64,000 bases of DNA, taken from the NCBI GenBank assembly GCA_016858145.1, contig JAEHOE010000048.1, positions 434,001 to 498,000 of the forward strand, read 5' to 3'. Positions 20,311-33,100 of the stretch are shown in pieces. Position 1 is the stretch's first letter; every line of letters starts with the position of its first letter. The translations under genes were made by a program, and so were the position numbers. This DNA is from Edaphochlamys debaryana (Eukaryota; Chlorophyta; Chlorophyceae; Chlamydomonadales). Below the pieces are notes generated by a model. That model saw only the letters and a list, made by a program, of their open reading frames with translations, was not told the DNA's origin and made no database searches.

Positions 20311-21037
20311 GGCAAGTTGGGGCCGGTGAGGCTGGGTGAGGGGCTCGAAGGGGAGGCCGGGTGAGGAGTGGGTGGCTGCGGGATGGGGATGGGGGGTGGG
20401 GCCTGGGCGTGGTGGCCGTGTGAAGGGGGTCGGCGCAATGTGCAGCTGCCCGGGTCGGGTGGGACATGGGCTGCGCGGTGGGGCGTGTTGTGCACTCGGG
20501 CTGTGGGCTTGCCGGCTCTGGGGTCTGGGCAACTGGTGCCCCCTGAGCGGAGGCCGTGGGTGCACCAATGCGCCTGGCGGTTCGAGGCTGTGCTCGCAGA
20601 AAGGATGGCGAAGAGTGAGGATGTTGCAAAGCCGTGTAATTGTACCGGTATGTGCCCTCCAGCGCAGTCAGAGCTGGCGTTTCACAGCCTTACGACTGCA
20701 AAGCCTCCACGGCTGGCTATCCCCCCTCATGCCCAGAGCCCCAGACCAAACCTCTACGGCACCGATCGTATCAGCTCTGCCTACTCTGCCTACCAGCGTC
20801 TACCTACTGTCTACTTAGGTCCCGCCAAACAAATCTTAGCCTGGACCTCACACACTCTCTTCTCTCATGAGCTGCATCCCAGCCTTTGCACATCACACGG
20901 CTCTCGCGTTAGCCCTGATACTCTCAGCTGTCAACCTCATTGGCTCAGCACGCCAGTGCAGAAGCCGCCCACTACTCTCCTGGGCCCTCCACAGTAACAC
21001 GGACACCCTACCCGCACGAACCCTACGCCTTACGCCC
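20311..21037. other. Convergent intergenic region
   Basis: This lies between the 3' ends of POLE3 (+) and the 1781-residue gene (-). It holds a G-rich stretch (20310-20560), a TGTAA motif at 20635-20639 on the POLE3 strand, and C/T-rich sequence to 21037. No gene is seen. Confidence 0.5.
20635..20639 (+). terminator. Candidate TGTAA polyadenylation signal of POLE3
   Basis: Coding-strand TGTAA about 325 nt downstream of the POLE3 stop. Motif only. Confidence 0.35.
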
Positions 21038-24000
21038 CTACACGCCCCCCGCATCTCCATCCGCTAGCGACTGGCTGCGCCTCTTGTCCCGCTTATCCTT
21101 GTGCTTCCGCTTCCGCTCGCTCCCCTGGCCACCGGCTCCCGCCTCCGCTCCCAAGCCTCCACCTCCGGCGCCCGCAGCCGCAGCGCCGTCGGCGGCGGCC
21201 GTGGCGGCGGCGGCCTCCGCCCCTTCGCCTCCAAGGCTGTGCGAGCCCCGGTGCCGCTTCTTGTGCTTGCGCTTCCGCTCCCGACCCTCCTCACCCGCTC
21301 GGCCTTGACTGCCTTTGGCCGCGGCCTCGGGCCCACCCACACCATCACCACCGGAGGCTGCGGCCGCCGGAGCTGCCGCTGCGGCTGCCGAAGAGCTGCC
21401 CGCCCCGTCGCCGCCACCGCCCGCGACGGTAGCACCGGCCGGAGCAGCAGCCGCCCGGCCGCCCTCGCCCTCGCCAGCGCCGGACGCCTCTCGGTGCCGC
21501 CGCTTCTTGCGCTTGCGCCTTGGCTCGCCCTCGGGCTGCCCGGCTCCGTCGCCGGCAGCCCCTCCTGCCAGGGACTCGAAGGCATCGCCGGCGATAGGAG
21601 CCGGGGCCGCGGCCGCCTCCCCTCCCTCCCCGCCACCACCGAAGCCCTCGCCCCCACTGCCGCCTGCGTCCACGTCAGCTTCCGTGTCCGCGTGCGCCTG
21701 CGCGTCCGCAGCGGCGTGTGGCGGCGTGCCGTCCCCGGCCCCCTCCTCCCCCGTCCCCGCCGCCTTGCCCCTCTTCTGCTTCTTCTCCTCCAGCCAGAAG
21801 GGCAGCCGCCGCCGCTTCTTCGACCGCCGCCGCTGCATCGGCGGCGGCTGGTCCCACCACCACCGCCAGTCCTGCTCCCGCACGACCCGCTGCTGAGGTA
21901 TGGCGGCGCGGGCCGTCTCCTCCACAAGCAGGGCCAGGGCCAAGAGCGCCTCGGCCCCCAGCGGCTCTGGTGCCGGTGCCACCTCCCACTGCTCCTCGCC
22001 CTCGTCACCCGCCGCCTCCGCCGCCGCCTCCACCTGCGCATCCGCCGCCGCCCCCGCCTGCGCTGCGCGCTCCGCCGCCACCAGCGCTGCAGCCGGCGGT
22101 ACCTCCGCGCCGCCGGCGTCCGCAGCCGCCGTCGCGGCGTCAGCCGCGCCGACGGCGGGCGCAGGAACGGCGGTGGCAGCAGCGGGAGCCTGCCTGCGCC
22201 GCCGCCGCCGCACGGGCTGCAGGCCGTTGGCCCAGGGCTGCGCCTCGTCAAGGGCCGCCATGAGCTCCAGTGTGGGCCGCTGTATCTGACCCAGCCATAC
22301 GGGCGGCCGGGCCGCCGCCGCCGCCCCAGGATCCGCCGCCGCCGTCGCCGTTATCGCTGTCACTGCCGCCAGTCCGCCAGGAGCCGGGGCGGCGGTAGCG
22401 TCTTGCGCTGAGGCGGGCCCGGGCGCCGCCGCTGCCGCGGCGGAGGGCTCGGGCTCCGTGCGGGCCCGCTTCTGCGCTCGCTCGCCCTGCGCACTGCCGC
22501 CTGCTGCATCTGGTGCGTCCTGAGTCACCTGATCGGCCCTGGCCTCTTGCCCCAGCTCCAGCACCTCCCCCTCCCGTTGCTGCCCCCTCCCGGCCCCTGC
22601 CACCACTGCCGCTGACTTTGCGTCCGCCGCAGCCTCCGCCGCAGTGCGCTCCGCGCGCAGGACTCGCTGCGTCACCCTGGCCTCGGTCTGCCGTACAATG
22701 TATTCGTACGACGAGATGTCGTACTTCGCGCGATCCAGCTTGGGCTGGAGCGTCTCAACTGGCGCGGGCTCGGAGGCGCCGAACCCGGTTTGGCAGCTGT
22801 AGTGGTGTAACGCCCGCGGCGGCCCCTGAGAGGGGACCAACTGACGCGCGGGCAGCGGCGGCAGCGGCTGCGGCGGCAGCGGCCAGTGTGGGGAGGGGTG
22901 CGGCGGCGCCGCCAGGGCTCGCAGCGGGCAGCGCAGGGGCCCATCGTGGCCCCACGTGCCGCACCAGCGGCAGGGGCGGTCCACGCGGCGCGGCAGGGGC
23001 CGCACCAGGGCGATGACCGGATGGCCTGCGGGTTACAGTAGCCAGTAGGCAAAGGCAAAGCGAGCTTGACGATAGAAGGACACGCGGCATCGTAGCCCTG
23101 AATGAACGCTGCCCCAGCCCCAGCCCCACACCCAGGCCCAGGCCCAGGCCCAGGCCCATCCCCAGCCCGCGGGCCCGCACGGGGCGCAGCCTCACCCGCA
23201 GCTCGCGCCGCCGCCGCCTCCTCCGCCCGCGCCGCCGGCGGGTCCATGGCTACGGCCTTGCGGTGGAGCCGGGCGTGGTCGGCCCTGGGGTAGCCCACCG
23301 CACCCTTCCAGCCCGGCAGCCGCCGGCCCGCAGCCAGGCTGGCGAAGGCGGCCCCCGTGGGGTACATGAGGCCGTCCAGGCCCGGGCGGCGCAGGGGCCG
23401 GCTGGGCAGCAGCTGCGGCATGGCGGGCTCATGGGCGGAGAAGGCCTGCGGGGGCGGGGGCGGGGACGGAGGGAGGTGTATCGGTCAGACCGGCGCAAGG
23501 GCGGTGCGGGCTTGCAGGGTTGCGGCAGCCGTTCAGGCAGCGAGTATTGCCTCTTAGCCAACAAAGCCGCCGTGGGTTAGAGGGGACACGACACCAGGGG
23601 CTGTGCCTAGCCCCCGCGGTAGTGTGGCTGCCGTTTGTCTGACCCGCCCAGTCCCTCGGCCACACAGTATGTCCGAGGGCCGCCTCCAAGCAAGTAACGA
23701 CTCCCTGGAACGCGCCTGGGAGTTAAGGTCCCTCACGGGCTTGGTGGAGAGCTCCAGGGTCTCACCCATGGCCAGCTCAGCGCGCCGCGCCTCCATCGCC
23801 TGCAGTACACAACGCCGTACAGGGCATCAGTTGACTGTGCCGTACAGTGCCGTACAGCACACAGCAGCAGCACCACACCCGCTTTCGTACGGTGCCCTCG
23901 CGTCGCGTCGCACCCCACTCCCTCGATCACCACCACGGCCCCTTGGCACCCACCGTACACAGCATGATGTTAGCATCCGGGACGCCGTTGTCTCCGTCAA

Positions 24001-27000
24001 GGGCCATGCCGTCCGGCGCCCGCACGACCTTGCGGGCCAGAGCCGCACCACTACCGGTACCCCCGGTACCATCCTTGGCGTCCGTCGGCTCGGGCGGCAG
24101 CACCTCTCCGTCCAGGGCCGCGGCCCACGGCGTCCGCATGTACCGCTGCAGCCGCCGGCCCTTGTGCCGCCGCACCGGGCGCAGGCTGTGTAGCCGCGCC
24201 GCCAGGCTCATGCCCTCATCCCCGTCGTCGCCGTCGTCGCTATCGATCGAGCCGCCGTCGCTGGGGGTTGGCCCGTCGAAGTCGACGTCGAGGCCGGCGG
24301 CGGCGTAGGCGTCTAGATCCACTTGATCCAGGGCCGGATCGAAGGCCGGATCTGGCGGATCGGCAGCGCCAGGAATGGTGGAATCCGGATCCGGTTGGTC
24401 GGGGGCAGGCCTCGCCGCTTCGGACGCCGTGCTGGCCCGCTCCTGCTTCTGGAGCAGCGATCCCCGTGGCGAGGGCCCCGCCGCGGCTGCTGTTCCTGCG
24501 CCACCGGACGCGGAAGCCTCCTGCCCCCCCCGCCCCACCCCACCCGCCTCGTCCGCCTCCCGCAGCTGCTTCCTGAGCTTGCGCCCCCGCCGCACCAACG
24601 GCACATCGTCCAACGGGTCCGCCTCCGCCCTGCTCCGAGCCACCGCTGCCGCCACGGCGGCGGCGGGGTCGTATCCGAGCGCTTCGGCCCCGGCCCTCAA
24701 CTCAGCTGCGCTGGACGCGTCATTGCGCCCGTGCATTGGCAACAGCGTGCTGAGCGGCCGCAGGCACGGGTGGCGCGCCAGCGGGTCACGGCACGCACAG
24801 CACGCACCGCACCCGAAGCGGACGCGCCGCATGCCCAGCGGCGCACGCCACGGCGGCGCGGGGCGGCCGTCGCCGGCCGCCATGGCGGCGGCGGCGGAGG
24901 TCGCGGCGGCGCCGGGGCGGGCCACGGAGTGGCGAATGGCCGCCAGTCGGGCGATGAGGTGGGGCCCTGCGGTGCATGCCGGGGGTGAGGCAGGGAGGTG
25001 GACGCCTGGTGAGCACAGCTCAGACAGAGCGGACGCGACGCATTTGAAGCGCCGAGCTGCCAGGGCCGACAGCCGAGGTTTCATGCTTTGCCACAAGAAC
25101 GCCGCCACGCCAACGCAACGCCACACACGGCGCTCGCCCACAGCCCACAAGGAAACGCCCTCCCACGTTACTACAAACACGTGGCCTCACCCCGTGCCGG
25201 CAGGAGCAGCTCGAGGTCGAAGGCGTACGCGCCCAGCCCCACCACCTCCCCGGCGCCGGCTCCGCTGCCCTCGGGCACGCCGCCGCCCGGCACCCCGGGC
25301 CCCAGGTTGAGCGGCAGGCCCGCCAGCGGCCCCGCCAGGCCCAGCAGGGCCAGGTCCACCGCCTCTGCCGCGCCCTCGGGGCTGCGAGCCAAGCGCAGCG
25401 GCGCCGCCGCCGGAACCCAGGCTGCGGTTGCGGTTGAAGCCGACGCCGCTGCTGGAATGACGGTGGTGCTAGCGCCAGAGCAGGGAGCGGGCTGAGAGCC
25501 GGAGCCGGAGGAGGCGTCGGGCGCGGGCAGGGCGGCGCGGGCGGGAGGCGCCTGCAGCACGCCCGCTGGGAGGAAGGCCGCCCACAGCGGCACCGGCGCC
25601 GCGACGGCGCACAGCGACCGCACCACACTGGACGGGCCGCTAGCGGCTGCGGAGCCGAGGCCCGCAACCCCGAACAGCCGCCGCACGTCGGTCCCCACAC
25701 CAGGAAGCCCCGCGAGCCCCGGCTGAGCCGTGAAGGTGCCCCGCTTCCGCGCCTTCCAGCCGCCCTGCTGCGGAGGCTCCGCAGGAGGCGGCGGCGCGGG
25801 GTCGGGCAGCAGCCGCGGCGCCCTCAGGAGCAGGCCCACGGGGAGGAGCAGCCGCGCGCGCTCCTCCACCCGCTGCAGCTCCGCCACCGGCTGCAAGGGA
25901 GGAGGGCCAAGGAAGTACCGGTACCGGTAGGCAGGGGGCGGTAGGCGGGATTACAGTGCGCGCGAAGCGGGCCGCAGTGCGACCGGGCGGTGGCTAAGAG
26001 ACAGGGGGGCATGCAAGCATAGGGCGCCGAGGGCAGGGTGCCTGCCGCAATGCGCGCAGCGGTGCGTGACCTAGTCACCCAACGCGTCCTGGCAGCGCGT
26101 CCCGTCCCGACCCGACCCTGGCGCCCTGCCCACCTGTGCCAGGCTGATGGTCGGCCCGAGCCCGTGCCCCCGCCACACGGCCCCCTCCACCAGGGACCAG
26201 GCGCCGTAGGCGTGCGGGCGGTTGAGCGCCTGCGCCAGAGCCGGCCGGTAGTACTCGAACGCAAAGGACCCGGCAGGCAGCCGTGCGGCCGTCAGCACCG
26301 CCGCCGCCGCGTCCAACTGCTCTTCAGCCTTGGCCGCACCCGCGGGCGCCGTGCCCTGACCCGCCTCCTCATCTCCCCGGTCCGCAGCTGCCATTGCTGC
26401 CGTTAGAGCCGCCGCCCGGGTTAGCTCGACGCTGGGGTGGGGGTCACGATGTGCCGCCAGCGCCGCCGCCTCCCGCACGAGCTGCTGGTAGACACCTGAG
26501 GCGCCGTGGCCGGGCCTTCGCCAGGGCAGGGACGCTGAAGTGGGGCGCAGGGTGGCCAGGGGCAGGTCTTCGGGGGAGGGCCGTGGCTGGAGGGACCAGG
26601 AGAGGCGCTCGCGTGGGTCGAGCGTCCAGCCCTTGCCGCCCGGCGCGGGGCCGGGGGTGCGGTGGGGCCGAGCGGCGGCAACGGCGGTGCGCCGGGCGTT
26701 GCCGGCCCCTCCTTCCCCAGCAGCAGCAGGGCCGTCGGTCGGAGGGGCGCCGTTGGGCTGGCCAGGGCCGCCGGGCACCCGGCCCTGCCCCTCGCTGTCA
26801 CCGCTCTGGCTGCTGCTGCCCGTACTCCCGCTGGTCCCGCTAGAGTCACTGGTTCCACTGCTACTGGTACCGCTGCTGCTGCTGCTATCGCTGCTGTCAC
26901 TGTCGCTAGAGCTCTCGCTGCCCTCGCTAGAGCTCGAGGCCCCGCTGTCGGCGCCGCTTGTGGCAACACCGCCGGGGTCCTCAGCGTTCACCGCCACGGC

Positions 27001-27552
27001 CGCGGCCTGTCCACGCTGCTCGCCGCTGCTCGCGCTCGAGTCGTCATCGCTGCTGCTACCGCCACTGCTGCTGCTACCGTCGCTGCTACTGCTACTGCTG
27101 CTGCTGCTGCTGCCGTCACTGTTGGCCGTCCGGTCCTTGCTGCTGGGATTGCCGCGGGCGGGGCGTCTGGCCCGGTCAGATGCAGCGGCGAGGGCTGGCC
27201 ACGCTTGAGCCGCTGCGCTGGGGGCGGCAACCGTGTGCCCCGCCGCCTGCGCGCCTGCAGCCCCAGAGCGCGCGGCAGCGCTCCTCAGCGTCGCTAACCG
27301 GCCAGAAGCCGGTGTCTGAGCGGCTGAGGCAGGCGGCGGGTCGGTTCGGGAGGGCGAGGCGCCGCGCCGAGCCCCCCGTGAACCTGGCGGCAAGGCACGC
27401 GACAAAGCGTGAACCCATGCATGCTTCCACCTTCTACACCTTCATGCTTGACCCTGGGGACCTCACGTACCTGTCGCTGGGCCGGTGCCCACGCTCGTCT
27501 TGCGTTCCTTGGCTGCATCCCCGGCGGCGTCCGAGCCGCTCGCTCGCTTCAT
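21038..27552 (-). CDS. Unrecognised 1781-residue protein with a zinc-knuckle-like motif and basic repeats
   Basis: Seven exons keep one frame: 27552-27471, 27383-26134, 25890-25191, 24966-23954, 23799-23737, 23445-23196 and 23025-21038. I do not recognise the family. Visible parts: a short basic start (MKRASGSDAAGDAAKERK); a Ser/Asp tract near residues 115-215, mostly AGC codons; a motif-like segment LNRPHAYGAWSLVEGAVWRG near 420; and acidic runs with Asp/Glu in exon 4. A zinc-knuckle-like C-x2-C-x4-H-x5-C motif (CRWCGTWGHDGPLRC) lies near 1133-1147, followed by DISSYEYIVRQTEARV. The C-terminal 140 residues hold three diverged Lys/Arg/His-rich blocks (RKRKKRRHR, RKRKHKKRHRG, RKRKHKDKRDKRR), likely nuclear localisation or nucleic-acid-binding segments. 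A nuclear RNA- or chromatin-linked role is plausible but unproven. It is head-to-head with the small membrane gene. Confidence 0.65.
26820..27120 (-). repeat. Coding Ser-rich microsatellite-like tract
   Basis: Long runs of AGC/AGT/TCx codons (CTG/GCT triplets on the + strand) encode poly-Ser broken by Asp, Gly and Thr in exon 2 of the 1781-residue protein. Interruptions are frequent, so it is not a pure triplet array. Confidence 0.8.
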
Positions 27553-28270
27553 CTTGACGCTATTTATTGACTACCTGTTTCATTTAAGCGGTCTGGCAGC
27601 AACAAAGCAGCCCGCGCAAAACGAGCATCGCGATGCCTGCGCCGACTGCGCGGGCGGGCGAGTCTAATTGCCCGAGTTCTTGGAAACGTATTACAGAGCA
27701 CTAACAACACCGCTCGCGCCACCGGCAGGCAAAACGGCGCAGCATGGATCCTGGCCAGCTGTCGCCCCCCGAGCTTTTCTGCTGCCCCCTCCTCCCCCCT
27801 CCTTACGACTGCTTAGACAGGCCTTGCTGGCGATTGCTGGGCTTGCGAGCCGTGAGAACACACGTGCATTGTGCACTTCCCCGGCCCCTTCTGCCCCCCA
27901 ACCCCCGTTCCCCTTCCCCCAACCCCCGCACCCCACGCCGAGGCCTCGGCCCTGTTGCCCATCCTCCCTCTCTCTGCACGCGTTCTAAAGACCTTGCAAT
28001 TTACTGAGCGTACACCCTCGTACAAGCAGCCTGCGTGCAATGGCACACGGCATCGGATTCGGGCACCGAGACTGTCGCCCCGCCCGCGACAGGCCTGTCT
28101 CCGACAACAGCGGGCTTCCAGTCAACACACAGGCCATAATTCTAATCGCTCGACAGTACTCGCCAACGTGCACCGCGCTGCAACACCGCAGTCGACTCCC
28201 GCACTTGCAAATTTCCGACACCACGTGTCGCTGGCGCGAACGCGACACCGGCGACCCTTTCGGCAGTGCA
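27553..28270. other. Divergent upstream region
   Basis: This lies between the starts of the 1781-residue gene (-) and the small membrane protein gene (+). It includes A/T-richer sequence around 27560-27720 and a C-rich stretch at 27770-27970. No gene or strong motif is seen. Confidence 0.45.
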
Positions 28271-28992
28271 ATGTCGGATGACCTTTGCCTGCGGCTCAGC
28301 GGGGCGTTCTACGCGGTTCACGGCGCGTGGGCCCTAGCGCACCCCTCCAGCTTTGAGGACGCGGCCTGGACGAAGCCGCGGGTCCATCACCCCATCACCC
28401 TATCGTCCCCGCCGCACACCGCCGCACATCCATCAACGATCAACCTATCAACCCACGCCGACCACCACAGCCCCGCCAGCGGCCCCACCTCGCGGCCTTG
28501 ACGAACAGGAGGGCCGGAACCGCGGCGCGGTCAGGTGGCTCGGCCTCGGGATGCTGGGCTACGGCGGAGCACTGGGGGCTGGGGCAGGCGGCCCCCGGAC
28601 GGACCAGAAGCGGGCGGTCCTCGTCGCAGTGGGTGAGAACCGGGTGGGGACCTCTGCCCGTGTGCCCGAGGAGGAGCCTGTCCGTGTGCCCGTGGTGCCG
28701 GGTTAGAGCCTGCCAAAATCCATACTTGACCTTGACACAACCTATTGGGCAGCCTGCCGGGTGCGCCACCATACTGAAGGGCCATGACGCCCAGGAGGAC
28801 CCCTCCGCTTACCCGTGCCCCGTGCCGTCCCGTCCATGCTCCCCGCCAGGCGCCATGGGCGTGGCTTCTGCGGTCCGCAGCACCCTGACGGGCCTCAGCG
28901 GCCACGAGCGGGCGGACCAGGCCATCTACTCGGGGGTGCTGGCCGGGGGCCTGGGCGCATGGGCGCTGAGGGAGGGGCTTCGGAAGCAGTGA
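28271..28992 (+). CDS. Small predicted membrane protein, family unknown
   Basis: Three exons (28271-28381, 28509-28632, 28850-28992) encode 125 residues. Four hydrophobic or amphipathic helices are visible: LRLSGAFYAVHGAWALAHP, RWLGLGMLGYGGALGAGAG, RAVLVAVGAMGVASAV, and YSGVLAGGLGAWALREGL before the end RKQ. The pattern, with a conserved-looking RWLG at the second helix, resembles small four-helix membrane proteins of unknown function; I cannot name the family. The first intron would use a weak GTCCAT donor, so the exon 1 end is the least certain part. The second intron is standard (GTGAGA...GCCAG) and fixes the frame of exons 2 and 3. A TGTAA motif at 29556-29560 may be its poly(A) signal. 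Confidence 0.6.
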
Positions 28993-30118
28993 GGACGGCG
29001 GCGGCCCACATGAGCCAGGCTGCAGCAGGTGGCCACACGACGGGGAGGTGGTTTAAGCAAGGGATAGCATACCAGTACCATAGGGGGTACGCGGTACGGT
29101 ACACGGAGCGGCGACAATGATCGGGGGCCAGCCATAGGCACGTGTGCAGTGGAGAGGCGGCTTCAAGGGTGGCGTGGTCCAAGGGGGCGGGAGCAAGCGG
29201 ATTTCCAGGTGAGGCATGATGTACGTCGTATAGACGGTCCTACCCCGCCCCCTGCGTGGGCATTTCCCAAGAGGGCATGTGTTTGGCAGTTCAAGGGCCG
29301 GCAGTGCAAGGGCGTGCACATGAGTTGCGACATACCCTGTGCACGTCTATTGCTAGCATCCTATGGGTCGGCCAAGGACCTCTGGGGTATGACCGGGTGA
29401 CATCACTCACAACAGGCAGAGCGCTGAGGGCGTTGAAGGTATGGCTTGTGACTCTGGCAGGTGGGATACGCAGAGAAGTGGGCGAAGGACTTGGCACTTG
29501 GGCGAGTCCTGCTTTAGCCAATCCCAAAGCTTTGAGCTGTACAACCCTTGAGGCGTGTAAGAGAAGGCACTGGCATAGAGGCACTGGCGTTGCCATGTCC
29601 AATAAGCAGTTCGGCCTGTTCAGCGCGGACTTACACCAGTGCATTACCGTGGCACCATCTCCCATGACCATCTCCCATGGCCATCCCGTCCCCCTACCCA
29701 CCTACCGACTGCACGGCCCATGGCATTGCTCTGCTAGCGCCGACTCACCTCACTACGCCTCACTCGCCCCTCGACCAACCTCTCAAGCCTACCCGAAGGC
29801 TCACGCTCACGCTCTGCGCATCCACAGCATCACTCTGGCCCCTCACCAAACAAGGGGACCCCCACGAACATGCGTGGTCTCTATGGCAGGTGGCCTCCAC
29901 AACCCTACGCAATGCCCGCTCTTGCTTACTCGCTTCCCACCTCTCGCAATGCCAGGCTTCTCACACGCGCCAAAACCCTGAACACGCCGCCTCCATAACG
30001 CTGGAAGTTCATGCCCGTCCCCTTACCCAACCACCCCATGTCACGACCCCGCGGCACTACGCCCCGTTGTCTATATAATCCATGTCACCTCCCCAGCCCG
30101 GCATTCACACACACTGCC
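28993..30118. other. 1.1 kb convergent intergenic region
   Basis: This lies between the 3' ends of the small membrane gene (+) and the ABC transporter (-). It contains TGTAA on the + strand at 29556-29560 and TGTAA on the minus strand at 29635-29631, giving each gene one candidate poly(A) signal, only about 75 bp apart. No coding potential is recognised. Confidence 0.5.
29631..29635 (-). terminator. Candidate TGTAA polyadenylation signal of the ABC transporter
   Basis: Minus-strand TGTAA about 485 nt past the stop at 30119. Motif only. Confidence 0.35.
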
Positions 30119-33100
30119 TTAGCGACGCTGGAAGTTGAGGGCATTCAGCGAAGCGTAGCTGATCAGTCTGAAGAGGACCAGGAAGCCGAAGAGAATGAGC
30201 ACAGCCCAGCCGCGGAAATCATACTCATAACCGAAGGTCTCGTTGATGTAGCTAGCAACGGACATGGTGTTGTTGCCAACGGTAATGAACTCGTTGGTGA
30301 CGTCACCCATCTGGGTCGTGACCAGGCCGTAGATCTGAGGGGGGTAGTGGAGGAAATGACAATTGAGATCAACGGGGATCAGTGATGGGGCCGGAGTTGA
30401 GGGGGGCGCATGCAGGAAATCTGTTTACGGCAATCCCACGCGGGCGTCCCTGGTTCGCCTGGAGTTGCACCCACGCACTCATATGACAGGGATAGAGACA
30501 TTGCGACTCCTCGCTCAGGGAAACTCTGCCGACATGTGTCGTCGGCAGTCTGCGTTGCACAACGTCACGCCCCACGCCCAAAGCTCGACGCAGCTACACG
30601 TTATATCACGTACTAGAGCACGAGGTGCTGTGAGAAAGGAAGTTCGCGCCTGGCTACAGCTGAGGATGCGAGGATGATGCGACTTCACTCAAACCTCGTC
30701 CGCTCAAGCCCGCACGTCCCCCGCGCTTACCGTCCACATGAAGGGATTGCTGTAGTAGACCCATATGTAGTAAGCACCTGTGGGAAACAACACAACAGAA
30801 GGACAACTTAACAATTGGCTGGTTTGGCTCCAGGTTTGGCTCAGGGCTCAATCGTCCCCAAACCAGCTGCCGTTCCCATGACTGACCAATGTCAGACTTG
30901 TAGATCATGAAGCCGCAGAACAGCATCCACAGCAGCACGACCGACATGACCATGGCGATGGCCGCGGGCAGCTCGGGCGCCGAGTTCATAGCCGCCATGC
31001 CAACGCTGCGAGGAGCGAGGTGGGGTGGGGCGGGCGGGTGGGCGGATGGTGATAAGGCAGGAGGACGGGTCCAGGGGCATTGATGAGCCTTTGCCAGCCG
31101 AAACAAGGAGGGGCCAGGGCATGGGCAGGCGGCCAATAGAGGTCCCGAAGAGCAGGAAGGCGGCAGCTTAGGTGGGCCCCCGGCTCGCATGTATGGCTGC
31201 CCGCGTCAACTCACCAGGTGAAGACGTTCATGATGAGCCAGAAGAAGAGCCAGAACCTGTGGGAGGGTGGGCGGGAGGGAGGGAGGAGAGCGAGAGTGGC
31301 GGGCGCGTCAGGCAAAGCCCACGCCAAAATCTGGCATCTCACCCAAGCCAAAATGCCAGGACACGGGCTGATGCGGCCACCGCGCACTCACCACAAGGCC
31401 TTGGCTGATGTGAACTCGAAGTGGACCGTGGTGTAGACGATGATGACGAACTGCGAGGGCGCAAGGCAGGGCAGGATAGGGCAGGCGCGCAAGTGAGGAT
31501 CGGGCCGGAGAGACAACGGAGTAGCGTCAGGGTCCATGCCCTCACGGCTCCAACATTCCTCCCCTGCCCTACACCCGTACAGCAGGTCCATGCAGCACAG
31601 CACCGACACCGCTGGAGCTCTCCGTTGCAGGGCATCCGCGACCTTTCCCACCTGACCCCATGCTCCCTGCCTCCCTTCCCTCTCCCCTCACGCACCAGCA
31701 CGCTCTGAAGGAAGGTGAAGGGGTACTCGGCCAGCGCCTGTGCCGCTGCGAAGACGGAGGGGCGGTACATGCCTGAGGCCTTCTCCCTGGGGGGGCCAAA
31801 CAGGGGTAGGGGGGGATGGAGGGAAAGAGAGGGGAGGGCAATGCGGAGCGTCAGCAGCCGGCCCACTGGGCTACATGCAGAGCCGCGGGAGTCGGTGCAA
31901 GCGGGGAGCAGGGAGCATGCGGCCCTGGGCTCGGCCCTGCCCGTAGGGGCGTCCCTTCCCACCTGTAGAAGACGGCCCGTTCGGCGCAAAGCACCGGCAT
32001 GATCTATGCAGGGGAGCGAGCGGGGTATGGAGGGAGCAGGTCAGGGCGGCGTGAGGACAACCGGACCCGGAGCTCAACATCAAGGAAAACGTGGTGTTTA
32101 GACGCTGGTGGATGTCGGTTCCGTTCGGAACTGGACCGATAAGAGCACGGTCCTGGCTGTCCCCCGTAGTCATCTCAACCACGATGGCGCTCTGCCAAGA
32201 TCTTCTCGTCTGAACCCACATGTCATCCCACCCTCAACCCAACCCACCATCATCATATTAGTCATGGCAATGAAGGTGGACGCCGTATACATAACGCCCA
32301 TGATGTCCAGAACCCCCACCACCGAGTCTCTGCGGGGCAGCGGCACGGACACAGCACCATCCACTCGGCAAGGCCCGTCACCGAATGAAGCCACTCCAAG
32401 CATGCGCTACAGCTCATGGCAGGTGCCAGGGCTGCAGCCCTCCCTCCCTCCGTCCATCCAGCCGCCGACGCTCACCGCATCTCGCCGCGCTCCCAGTACA
32501 GGGAGCCCACGATCCATGCGAACAAAAGAGTTATGGCAAATTTTACGGGGGTGTAGGTGGTGTTCCTGCGGGGGCAGGGGGTGCGGACACAAACACAGGG
32601 TGGATGTGGGTCAGTCAGCCCGAAGATGGGAATCGCGACTGCTTGTCTGTGCGTCATGGCTTCTATGCACCCACGTCCGCACCTCAGGTTGGTGATGAGG
32701 CCCCGCTTCACCAGCAGCCACAGCTGCCTGTGGGCCGGCTGCGCATAGCGAGTGGCAATGGACCCCGCCTCCTCCGCCTCCGCCTCCGCCTCGGGCTCCG
32801 CCTCGCCTGCGCCCCCGCCAGCCCCCGCCGCCACGGCCGGATGCGTCCCCAGCTCGACGTCCCCTCCGTAAGAGGGCGACTTTGGCAGATGTTTGCGGCC
32901 CTTGGCGTCATCCTTGGCGGCCGGGAGCTGAGCCTCCTGGACGTAACGCTCGACCCTCTCGAGCCCGCGCCGGCCCGCCTCGCTCTGCTGCCAGATGACC
33001 GCAAAGTCGGTCCCCAGGTTGGCCTCCGCCTCTGGGCTGGTGACCTCGAGCATCCAGTTGGCGGGGTTCATGTGCGGCTCGTAGCCGCCCACGCCCGGCA

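Noticed and set aside
21038..23025. TAF1 identity for the 1781-residue protein, suggested by the zinc knuckle
   Set aside because: No bromodomains and no convincing DUF3591-like core were found, and the Cys/His spacing differs from the TAF1 knuckle.
23130..23160. CCCAGG hexamer run, also seen near 35190
   Set aside because: Short, simple intronic repeats of four or five units; common in GC-rich introns and not informative.
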